From Myxococcales bacterium (GTDB lineage Bacteria; Myxococcota; Polyangia; HGW-17; SLPX01), in assembly GCA_007131745.1 (NCBI GenBank), contig SLPX01000246.1, positions 1 through 45,797 on the forward strand: a stretch of 45,797 nucleotides of DNA, read 5' to 3'. Under the pieces are notes generated by a model that saw only the letters and a program-made list of their open reading frames with translations, ran no database searches and was not told where the DNA came from. Both the position numbers and the translations under genes were made by a program. Below are positions 23,458-30,672 of the stretch, piece by piece. Position 1 is the first letter of the stretch. Every line of letters starts with the position of its first letter.

Positions 23458-24276
23458 ATGAAAATTATCACGTGGAATGTCAATTCCGTCCGTACCAGGC
23501 TGGAGCGAATATCTGGATTGTTGGCGAGAGAAGCGCCGGATGCTCTTTGTCTTCAGGAAATCAAAGTCACTGAAGATGATTTTCCCCGCGAACCTTTCGA
23601 GGAGGCCGGTTACACTTGTTTTGTAAACGGGCAAAAGACATACAACGGAGTTGCCATCCTCCTTAGGGCGGAAACATTGGCAAGGATTCCGGGGGGAGAA
23701 GATAAAGCGAGAGCGGGTTTGCAGAGAGGGTTTCCGGGGGATCCCGCTCAGCACCAGGCAAGGGTGTTGTCCCTTATGTTGGGCGATTTGCGGTTGATAA
23801 ACGTATACGTGGTCAACGGCAAGGAGGTGGGACACGAATACTATGATTTGAAGTTGCGGTGGCTGGATGCGCTTCGTTCATGGATTGCAGGGTTGTTGGA
23901 TTCGGATGAAGAATTGGTTCTTTGCGGGGATTTCAATATCGCACCGGAAAAACGCGATGTTCATGATCCTGAAAAATGGAGTGACCGGGTGCTCTGCAGC
24001 GAACCCGAACGAGAAAGGTTTACCGCCATACAGGAATTGGGTCTGTTAGATCTTCACCGGGTTTGTACCCGGGATGATGGGGTTTTTACTTGGTGGGATT
24101 ATCGGCAGGGGTCTTTTGCCAGGAACTGGGGTTTGAGAATCGACCTGTTCTTGGGAAATCCTTCAGTCGCAAACCGCGTCGAATCCGTGAGGGTGGATCG
24201 AGATGAAAGAAAGAAAACCTCGGGGCCGGGAAAACCAAGTGATCATGCTCCCGTGATTCTCAAGCTTTGTAAATAG
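23458..24276 (+). CDS. xth: exodeoxyribonuclease III / AP endonuclease
   Basis: The 272-residue enzyme of the endonuclease-exonuclease-phosphatase fold repairs abasic sites and degrades duplex DNA from 3' ends. Catalytic positions are conserved: Asn7 in ITWNVNSVR, Glu34 in LQEIKV, Asp158 and Asn160 in CGDFNIAP, and Asp262-His263 in PSDHAP. RDVHDPEKW is also typical of the ExoIII branch. One change is in the active-site strand, which reads YVVNG where many homologues have Y-x-P-N-G. Length is normal. The gene begins ten bases after the oxidoreductase beta gene and so probably shares its transcript, which would couple a DNA-repair enzyme to an oxygen-sensitive central enzyme. Confidence 0.93.
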   Translation: MKIITWNVNSVRTRLERISGLLAREAPDALCLQEIKVTEDDFPREPFEEAGYTCFVNGQKTYNGVAILLRAETLARIPGGEDKARAGLQRGFPGDPAQHQARVLSLMLGDLRLINVYVVNGKEVGHEYYDLKLRWLDALRSWIAGLLDSDEELVLCGDFNIAPEKRDVHDPEKWSDRVLCSEPERERFTAIQELGLLDLHRVCTRDDGVFTWWDYRQGSFARNWGLRIDLFLGNPSVANRVESVRVDRDERKKTSGPGKPSDHAPVILKLCK

Positions 24277-24293
24277 CCGGTGGTGTGAGCTGG

Positions 24294-24779
24294 TTACTGT
24301 TTGGAACAGTGTTTTTTTATGAGTTCTTCGTACTTCGGATAGTAGGCTTCAGCCGCGTCGGCTACTTTCTTTTCAATTTTTCCTCCTACCAGAGGGATTT
24401 TTACGTCTACATGAAAGTGTCCAATCAACTTGCTCCCCGAGTCGGTGGGGAGTATTTCTATTTCGCCTTTTACGTTTACTCTTTTTCCGTGAGGGCTGTC
24501 GTATGTCCACTTGGCGTTATGTGTTTTCAAGTTCCATGTAAAGGTGGTGACGGTTTTTTCAATGCGGCTCTTATCGATTCCCGTCACTCCTTTTGCATAT
24601 TCTTCTACATCGGCTCTGAGCACGAGTTCATTTTCAGTCCGGCTCACCTCCTTCACTTCGGCAGCCGGGTTTCCTTGAGCCAGGAAGTTGGCTTTCTGAA
24701 ATTCGGGGGACGTGAGTACTTTCATGACGGTTTCGGGTTTATACTCGAGATTTATCGTGTTGGTTGATTTCAATGCCAT
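24294..24779 (-). CDS. SRPBCC-like small protein (DUF2505 type)
   Basis: This 161-residue soluble protein has no signal or membrane segment. Its order of elements, a short strand, a helix (KPETVMKVLTSPEFQ), a curved set of strands and a long C-terminal helix (VGGKIEKKVADAAEAYYPKYEELIKKH), is that of the START/SRPBCC lipid-binding-like fold, and the details fit the uncharacterised DUF2505 group. Ligand and role are unknown. The ATG at 24779 has AGGAGG ten bases upstream. It converges with exonuclease III (17 bases between stops) and lies downstream of the Cys-cluster gene on the same strand. Confidence 0.7.
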   Translation of the reverse strand: MALKSTNTINLEYKPETVMKVLTSPEFQKANFLAQGNPAAEVKEVSRTENELVLRADVEEYAKGVTGIDKSRIEKTVTTFTWNLKTHNAKWTYDSPHGKRVNVKGEIEILPTDSGSKLIGHFHVDVKIPLVGGKIEKKVADAAEAYYPKYEELIKKHCSKQ

Positions 24780-24851
24780 GATTAATAACCTCCTGAATCA
24801 GGGTTCACTCGGTAAAAATTTAGGACCGGCCTCTTGAGCCTGGTTCTGTTT

Positions 24852-25667
24852 TTATTGTAATCTCTTTTTTGCAAGGGCTTTATCCAGTTTGCGCCATACA
24901 GTTTCTCCGAACATATAGATAAGAGTGTTTTTCATTTCTTTGTAAAGGGGTTTTAAAGCAAGGCTGTTGGGTGAACAGCAAGGAAGGTCAAGGAATCCGT
25001 CGTCGTCGCCTATGGTTGATACTTCTTGACAGTGCTTGGAAATGAGCATGACTGACCTATCCTCATCCACGTCAAGCAAAACCAACGGAAACATAAGGCA
25101 AGCAGAAGGCTTGTAGTCGAGTGGTTGAAGACCGTTTTCAATGCAATAAACGTGCAACATGCATCCATGAAATCCCGAGTTTTCTCGATTCTTCGACAGG
25201 AATATGCACCAGTCCTCGGTAGGACGCACGAGAACCCGGTCGTAGTCCTCATCCCATTCGTAAAACCCTCCCCCATCTTCGATTAGCTTGTTAAGCTCGG
25301 GGAAGCGTTCTATTAGACCGGGCAGGATATTTTCTATCATCCTTTTTTCCGCAGTCGAGATTCTGGGAGTGTATCCACCACAACACGTCTTGTATTGCTT
25401 CAGCCCGGTAGCCGTGAGTCCGTTTTCGCCTGGAATACAAAGCCTTGTGTCACATACAAAAGGTTCAAGCATTGCGGTTGCATCAAAATAAATGTTTTCA
25501 ATTTTCAGCAGGCGACCGTTTTCTTCGAGATAATCCGTATACTTCTCAAGAGCATCCTGGTGATAGGAGTCGGTGTCTTCCCGCAAACGCTTTCTGAGTC
25601 TATGTTTCATCTTCAGTAAGGGCGTTGTGAAAAAAAAGACGGGTTTGGGAGGATCCTCTTTTTCCAA
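24852..25667 (-). CDS. Cys-cluster protein, probably YkgJ/DUF3109-like
   Basis: The 271-residue protein has about a dozen Cys, among them FVCDTRLCIPGE, KTCCGGYTPR, WCIFLSK, FHGCMLHVYC, SACLMFP and LPCCSP. The block GCMLHVYCIENGLQPLDYKPSACLMFPL follows the C-x-x-H-then-KP-x-x-C-x-x-FP pattern of YkgJ and DUF3109 proteins, which are thought to bind a metal or an iron-sulfur cluster; their function is not established. The start is uncertain: a TTG at 25667 gives the full length, and an ATG at 25610 would remove 19 residues. Neither has a strong ribosome site. It lies between the SRPBCC-like gene and the divergent VanZ-like gene. Confidence 0.6.
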   Translation of the reverse strand: MEKEDPPKPVFFFTTPLLKMKHRLRKRLREDTDSYHQDALEKYTDYLEENGRLLKIENIYFDATAMLEPFVCDTRLCIPGENGLTATGLKQYKTCCGGYTPRISTAEKRMIENILPGLIERFPELNKLIEDGGGFYEWDEDYDRVLVRPTEDWCIFLSKNRENSGFHGCMLHVYCIENGLQPLDYKPSACLMFPLVLLDVDEDRSVMLISKHCQEVSTIGDDDGFLDLPCCSPNSLALKPLYKEMKNTLIYMFGETVWRKLDKALAKKRLQ

Positions 25668-25872
25668 CGTTTTCCATGGTTTTTGGTTTAATTTCGTCGC
25701 TTTTCAGTTTCAGGCTAGAATATGTGCAAGAATCGGTTTGTCAATTCGATTGTTATTCAATCCGTTGTGTTTGGCCGATGATGTGGAGAAGAAGCTTGCG
25801 GATCCGAGTTCAAAAGAGGTATTTATTTGGAGACTGGCGGAGGGGTGGAAACGAGATGGTTCCTTGTATGAA

Positions 25873-26295
25873 ATGAAAGAATGGATGCAAAAACGAGGCC
25901 GCCGTGTGGTGAGGGTGTTGATCTGGTTTGCGGCTGTCGGAGCCACCCTTCTGTTGGCATTTGGATGTCTTGTGCCGGGAAACAAGCTTCCTTCCATGGG
26001 TCCGCAGGGGATTGATAAATGGATGCATTTTATCGCTTTCTTTGTGTGGGCTGCTGCTTGGGCTGCTGCGCTGGATGCTGATTGGCGAACTGCGTTTATG
26101 GTTTGGCTTGCCGGGGCATTGTTCGGAGCAGCCCTGGAATTGGCGCAGGCTATGCTGCCTTGGAAGCGTTCTGCCGAGTTGTGGGACTGGATTGCCGATG
26201 TGCTAGGCGCCGGCTCGGCCTGCTTGTTGTGGTTGTCGGTTCGCCGTTTGGACTGGATGTCTTTTATTCGTCCCCGCGTCGAAGATAAGCCCTGA
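25873..26295 (+). CDS. VanZ-like membrane protein
   Basis: The 140-residue protein has four membrane helices: about 13-33, 50-68, 73-92 and 106-122. The VanZ-family positions are present: DKWMHFIAFF with His52 before helix 2, ELAQAMLPWKRSAELWDWIAD with Glu89, Gln92, Arg99 and Asp105, and a small-residue last helix. VanZ-like proteins are widespread and mostly of unknown function; VanZ itself lowers teicoplanin binding. The ATG at 25873 places basic residues directly before helix 1. The reading frame is open further upstream, but that part overlaps the start of the divergent gene and lacks membrane-protein character. Confidence 0.7.
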   Translation: MKEWMQKRGRRVVRVLIWFAAVGATLLLAFGCLVPGNKLPSMGPQGIDKWMHFIAFFVWAAAWAAALDADWRTAFMVWLAGALFGAALELAQAMLPWKRSAELWDWIADVLGAGSACLLWLSVRRLDWMSFIRPRVEDKP

Positions 26296-26362
26296 AAGAG
26301 CATTGTTTAGAGGTCAAATCATTGGTAGCGGGTCGATGCGGACAAAAGCTCATCAGGTGAAA

Positions 26363-27697
26363 TCAGCGGCGGTCTCCAATAACAAAAGTCAGGGTTATCC
26401 GCTGGTTGTTTTGCCTGAATTCGGGAAACCGGACTTTTCGTAATTCGAGCAGCATGCACGTTGCAACCGGAGCTCCCCGGTAGTTGCCCAACACCTCGGC
26501 TGAGATCACTTCACCGGTAGATCCCCTGACCACCAAGCGGGTTTGGATTTTTTGGTGGAACAAACCGAATTTTCTAAGGCATTGGTTTACTCGTGAGTTG
26601 TGTCTGCCCATGGTCCGGGAAATGCCGGCACGATCCAATTGCTGAGGTGTTTTCGTGTCTGTTCTCGATTCCCGCCTTTCGCTTGATTGCCGGGATCCCG
26701 ATGACTTATCCGGACCGATTCCATCCAACATATGGTCTACAAGTTCCTTGGATGCTGGTTTTTTCACGGGTGGTGGTTCCTGGAAGGTTTCTTTTGAAAC
26801 GGGTTCCGCTTCGTCCCGTTTTTCCACTGCAGGTTTGGCAACAGCTGCAGCAGGAACAGCAGCCGGCGCGGGTCCGGACTTGAGAGCGAGCGTTACGATA
26901 TCAAGCTTGTCGTCGGGGTCTTCCTCTTCGGAGCCTTCACGACGGTTTCTTCTTCTTCGGCGGGAACGCGGGTCAGCATCTTGATCCTCATCATGTTCCA
27001 CGAGCAGGCCTTCATTGTCATCCAAGGGAGGTTCCGAATCGGAGTCAATAATCGGTTTAGAGTGGTTGCCGGTGTCTTGCATCGAAGCAGCTTCCTGATT
27101 AGCTATGGACTCTTGCTGTTTCGCTGATTCTTTTTCCCGCGAATCGTGTTCGACCTGAGCGAGCACCGTATTTGAAACATCCGCGGATCTTTCGGTTTGA
27201 GCTTGTCTGGGTGGAGCGGTTTCGTTTCTTATCCTATGGTGAATCGAAAGGCCCAGTGACGCGGACAAAAGAACTCCGGAGAGAAATCCAATAGTCGCTG
27301 CAGCGCCCACGATAAGCGGCATTCGCCTGGATTTCGGGCTTTCATCGACTACAGGCAGAATCGTAGCCGGAATCTGGACCTCAGTGGAAATATCCTCCCT
27401 TTCGCGGACAGCCTTGTCATGTTCTTCGTGGAGTGTTTCCGAGATTCCCTGAAGTTCATGAAGCCCGGAAGTCTCAACGCGATGGTCCATTTTTGTTTGG
27501 GGACAGCCTGACTGTTTTCCTGAATCGAGACCGATCCACCATTCACCGCTGTTAAAAGTTGTCAACCGAGCTTTGGATGGGGATTTCACGCGGTCATCTT
27601 CATCCGAGCCAATAAGGGGTTTTTTGAAGACGGTAGGTAGATCTTTATTCGAGATCAGGAAATCACCATCGTTGTATATTGTGGTTGATTTTTTCAC
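26363..27697 (-). CDS. AgmX/PglI-type single-span protein
   Basis: The 444-residue product has an acidic, mostly disordered cytoplasmic part of about 125 residues, one membrane helix (about 127-150, PLIVGAAATIGFLSGVLLSA), a long charged periplasmic stretch with RSRRRRRNRREGSEEEDPDD, and a C-terminal domain of about 90 residues. That domain (MGRHNSRVNQCLRKFG, then GSTGEVISAEVLGNYRGAPVATCMLLELRKVRFPEF) matches the AgmX/PglI C-terminal pattern with its two conserved Cys, related to TonB-like ends. Myxococcal homologues are linked to gliding motility. The start is a GTG at 27697 behind GGGAGGGGGT. A longer frame to 27754 would run into the leader hairpin and is rejected. A sigma-54-like promoter lies upstream. 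Confidence 0.7.
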   Translation of the reverse strand: MKKSTTIYNDGDFLISNKDLPTVFKKPLIGSDEDDRVKSPSKARLTTFNSGEWWIGLDSGKQSGCPQTKMDHRVETSGLHELQGISETLHEEHDKAVREREDISTEVQIPATILPVVDESPKSRRMPLIVGAAATIGFLSGVLLSASLGLSIHHRIRNETAPPRQAQTERSADVSNTVLAQVEHDSREKESAKQQESIANQEAASMQDTGNHSKPIIDSDSEPPLDDNEGLLVEHDEDQDADPRSRRRRRNRREGSEEEDPDDKLDIVTLALKSGPAPAAVPAAAVAKPAVEKRDEAEPVSKETFQEPPPVKKPASKELVDHMLDGIGPDKSSGSRQSSERRESRTDTKTPQQLDRAGISRTMGRHNSRVNQCLRKFGLFHQKIQTRLVVRGSTGEVISAEVLGNYRGAPVATCMLLELRKVRFPEFRQNNQRITLTFVIGDRR

Positions 27698-27736
27698 TTT
27701 AACACCCCCTCCCAAGCAAATAGGGCCATTTCCAGG

Positions 27737-27766
27737 ACGCGGCCCCGAACCCATTCGGGGCCGCGT
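27737..27766 (-). repeat. perfect 13-bp inverted repeat in the leader of the AgmX-type gene
   Basis: ACGCGGCCCCGAA at 27737-27749 and its exact inverse TTCGGGGCCGCGT at 27754-27766 enclose a 4-base loop. The stem is very GC-rich and lies about 40 bases before the GTG start and some 20 bases after the inferred sigma-54 start site. No T-run follows on either strand, so a normal intrinsic terminator is unlikely. It may stabilise the mRNA 5' end, act as a regulator site, or end a convergent transcript by another route. Confidence 0.6.
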
Positions 27767-27792
27767 TCGTCTCGTTCTATATAGACTATAGA

Positions 27793-27808
27793 GGCAAATA
27801 TTGTGCCA
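27793..27808 (-). promoter_or_regulatory. sigma-54 (RpoN) type promoter
   Basis: On the minus strand the bases read TGGCACAATATTTGCC. This matches the -24/-12 consensus TGGCAC-N5-TTGC at every conserved base and with exact spacing; GG falls at 27807-27806 and GC at 27795-27794. Transcription would start near 27783 and pass through the leader hairpin into the AgmX-type gene. Such promoters need an AAA+ activator bound upstream; no activator gene lies in the window. Confidence 0.6.
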
Positions 27809-28032
27809 TCAGTTTTTCGCCCGGTCTTTTAACTGTTCGAGTTTTTTTGTATTTAAGATAACCATTTGAATTGAAAACGCAATTTTTTTTGTTTTCCGGT
27901 AGGAACATGTCCGGCCTTGTTGGTTGTTGAAAAAAGTAATCGGCAACTATTCTTGCCATTTTGGCAACTGTATTAGCCACGCCTCCGAGTGTTATTACAC
28001 TTACGATTTTTTTCAAAGAAAAGAAGTTGGTT

Positions 28033-30603
28033 TCAATGTTGCTTTTTTATGCTCCATTTTCTGGAGTGAACTTGATAGGTTATGTTCCATCCAGGCCATT
28101 TTGGAAGTTGGGTCACCGAGGGAGGTGGGGATTGCCGCCCGGATTTGTGAAAGAGAACGATTTCACGCTTATCAAAATCATATTCAACTCTGATGGTCCG
28201 GTCTATAAGATTTAGGGATAACGGGTGGTTTTCCTTAAATATTTTCATTTCCGCGGGATCTGCCAGGTTGGGAATGAGATCTTGAGGACAAAGGAGATCT
28301 AGATCCTCAATTTTCTGTAAACCAATTTCTTTCAAGTGGGTTTTGAGCCATTTGTCAGGATCCGGAAGGCTGGGTGTAGACTGAGAGCGTGAGCGAAGAA
28401 AAAGATTTGTTTGATGTATGTTTTCAACGATCAAGTCATATGCTCCATCCAAGACTTTGCCCTGTTGAATAAGGAGAGTTGCTGCTTCAAGGGTGTCTTC
28501 ATGAGTCAGGGGCTTTTCTTCCGAGTAAATTTCACGGCCTGCGTAAGTATAGGACCACAAGCCCATGAGACTTTGCAAGCGAATGGAGTTGCGTCGGTCG
28601 GTGCGCTTGTTTCGATTCGAAGAAGAATCTTTTCGTGATATGGCAACAAGAATCCTTTCACCCAGACCAAGGGCTGCCAGGTCACGCATTGAAAGTGGAA
28701 TGCAACAAGTTGCAGTGTGGGTGACCTTGAACCCCCTGCTGCGTGCTGAGTGCATGTCGAGGATTGCAATGGCGGGTGTATCGGGGGCGACAAAAGAATC
28801 CGAGGACAGTCCGACTTCCATGGACGGGGCTGCGAATTTTGCTCCTTTCCTTATGTAGGCGCAGTGCGGCAATGCTGTCAAAGTAGTTTTCAAAAGTCTA
28901 CTTTGATCAAGTGATTCGAGGGTTTTTTCGCTACGTTCGACCGTTTCGTTGAGACCGAGCAGGGAGAGCAGTTGCTTTTTTATTCGACGCGCTTCGTTCA
29001 GCGTGGTTTTGCGAGCCAGTCTCTCCAGTAGTGGATGGCCCCGCATGGCCAAGATCCTAGCGGTGGCATCGCATTTTATGGATCTCAGTAGTGTTGATTC
29101 TTCAAGTGAAAACCCTTTCAAGGGCCCTGTCTTTCGGATCTCTTGTGTTCCGCTTCTCTGAGACCTTCTTCTATTGCTAATGGCACCTTCAAATTCCGTG
29201 TACGGTCCGTGTTTGAAAAAAGTCGCTTGGGCGCTAAGAGATGCGACAAGATTCACCATGTCCACCAGAAAGCCCCGGTCACCCGGTTCTCCTTTTTGCG
29301 CTGTTACAAGTAGGACCGAGTATATGGGATCCACTGGTAAGCGAACCGCGCTTTGTCCAGTTTCCGTCAGGCAACTCTTTTCATCCAGTAGATTCATGTC
29401 GACCAACCGTTTCGCCGCGGCTTTGCAAGCTGCGGGATCCGGGGGATCAGGAAAGTTGAGCGATTCAAATGATCTGCCGAGAGCGGATGCTTTTAACACC
29501 AGAGAATCCAGATCCTCTCTCAGTATTTCCGGGGGGGTTGAAGACCGTAAAACTCCTTTCCTGCTCCAGAGCCTGATCGCCGCGCCCGGACCCAGCCGAC
29601 CAGCTCTTCCGGCTCTTTGTTCGGCTGATTCCCGGGAAATAGCCATGAGCGACAGGACCGATCTTGTGTGACGGTAGGTTGTGCGTCTTTCGAGTCCGGA
29701 GTCCACCACTGCTCTCACTCCGGGAAGGGTCACTGAACTCTCGGCTACGTTGGTGGATAATATTGCACGGCGTTCGGCGGCCGGCTGGAAAGCAAGATCT
29801 TGTTCTTCGGGTGGGAGAGTTCCGTGGAGTTTCAGTGTAGGGATTGCGAGCGAACAGGACAAGAACCGACGACATTTTTCGATTTCGGATTTGCCGGGCA
29901 AAAAAACCAGGATGTCACCTTCTTCCACCGCTGTAAGAGCTTTTTCCACACCGGCAAGGACCCGTTCTTCCAATCCTCTCGAAGTCGGGATATCAGGTAT
30001 ATTCCGTTCTTCAAGGTGGTGGATACTCACCTCGTGTCCGCGACCCTCGGATGTGATGACCTTGGCGCCGAGCCATTGTGAAACGCGCTTGACGTCGATG
30101 GTCGCCGACATTACCACAACAGCCGGCTGTCGCGCATTGCTTGCGGATTCAGCGGCTGTTTTCAGCACAGCGAGCAGTAGATCGTTTTCCATGGGGCGTT
30201 CGTGGAATTCATCAATGATAACGGTTTCGAAATCATGGATTGCGGTAGCGTGGTTCGTGTTGTCGTTTGAAACCCCCGGGGGAAATGTTTCCAGCATTCT
30301 CAGTGCGACTCCGGGAGTGACGTAGAGTACGTCCGCTTTTTCCGCTGAGGATTGTTCATGCCGAACCATGTAGCCCGCACGGATCCCATGCGATTCGAAT
30401 TCGCTCTGGACGTAACGGCAGAGCGCACGGCATGCTGTTCTCCGGGGCTCGATCACCAGTGTGCGGGAACCTCGAGCTGCACACCATAATGGAACGCGGG
30501 TTGATTTTCCTGATGCCGTCGGAGCGGTAATGACGATGGGTGGGTTGCTTCCCATGAAATCGTCGCGTATTTCATCAATGGGCAAAGGCAAGGGTTCAAA
30601 CAT
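28033..30603 (-). CDS. hrpB: ATP-dependent DExH helicase HrpB
   Basis: The 856-residue protein is an SF2 DExH/RHA helicase of the HrpB branch. Motif I reads APTASGKST (about 27-35), motif II is DEFHERP (HrpB proteins have DEFH instead of DEAH), motif III is SATID and motif VI is QRAGRAGR. The HA2/ratchet and HrpB C-terminal domains fill the rest, ending PPPSVTQLPKWPGWNITYQVHSRKW. The family is widespread and its role, probably with RNA or in cell division and antibiotic response, is unsettled. I chose the ATG at 30603 because FEPLPLPID is the usual beginning of the family; a TTG at 30630 would add nine residues. It follows the HelD-like helicase gene after about 70 bases. Confidence 0.9.
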   Translation of the reverse strand: MFEPLPLPIDEIRDDFMGSNPPIVITAPTASGKSTRVPLWCAARGSRTLVIEPRRTACRALCRYVQSEFESHGIRAGYMVRHEQSSAEKADVLYVTPGVALRMLETFPPGVSNDNTNHATAIHDFETVIIDEFHERPMENDLLLAVLKTAAESASNARQPAVVVMSATIDVKRVSQWLGAKVITSEGRGHEVSIHHLEERNIPDIPTSRGLEERVLAGVEKALTAVEEGDILVFLPGKSEIEKCRRFLSCSLAIPTLKLHGTLPPEEQDLAFQPAAERRAILSTNVAESSVTLPGVRAVVDSGLERRTTYRHTRSVLSLMAISRESAEQRAGRAGRLGPGAAIRLWSRKGVLRSSTPPEILREDLDSLVLKASALGRSFESLNFPDPPDPAACKAAAKRLVDMNLLDEKSCLTETGQSAVRLPVDPIYSVLLVTAQKGEPGDRGFLVDMVNLVASLSAQATFFKHGPYTEFEGAISNRRRSQRSGTQEIRKTGPLKGFSLEESTLLRSIKCDATARILAMRGHPLLERLARKTTLNEARRIKKQLLSLLGLNETVERSEKTLESLDQSRLLKTTLTALPHCAYIRKGAKFAAPSMEVGLSSDSFVAPDTPAIAILDMHSARSRGFKVTHTATCCIPLSMRDLAALGLGERILVAISRKDSSSNRNKRTDRRNSIRLQSLMGLWSYTYAGREIYSEEKPLTHEDTLEAATLLIQQGKVLDGAYDLIVENIHQTNLFLRSRSQSTPSLPDPDKWLKTHLKEIGLQKIEDLDLLCPQDLIPNLADPAEMKIFKENHPLSLNLIDRTIRVEYDFDKREIVLFHKSGRQSPPPSVTQLPKWPGWNITYQVHSRKWSIKKQH

Positions 30604-30672
30604 TTGCGGTCCGGTGCGATGTTTTGTCAATCCAATTGTATTCCTGTACGCCGTGTGATTGCAATGTCCTTG

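Larger units (their letters stand above)
27698..28032. other. 335-base gap between the HrpB and AgmX-type genes
   Basis: This spacer holds, from right to left on the minus strand, an AT-rich stretch (27840-28030), a sigma-54-like promoter (27793-27808), the 13-bp hairpin (27737-27766) and the ribosome site of the AgmX-type gene. A 76-codon frame (27786-28016, minus) is present but starts with TTG without a ribosome site and looks random. No RNA gene is recognisable. Confidence 0.5.

Noticed and set aside
25573..25872. Upstream extension of the VanZ-like frame by 100 codons.
   Set aside because: It overlaps the start of the divergent Cys-cluster gene and lacks a ribosome site; the membrane protein is complete from 25873.
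27786..28016. 76-codon minus-strand frame in the gap before the AgmX-type gene.
   Set aside because: TTG start without a ribosome site, and it overlaps the sigma-54-type promoter.
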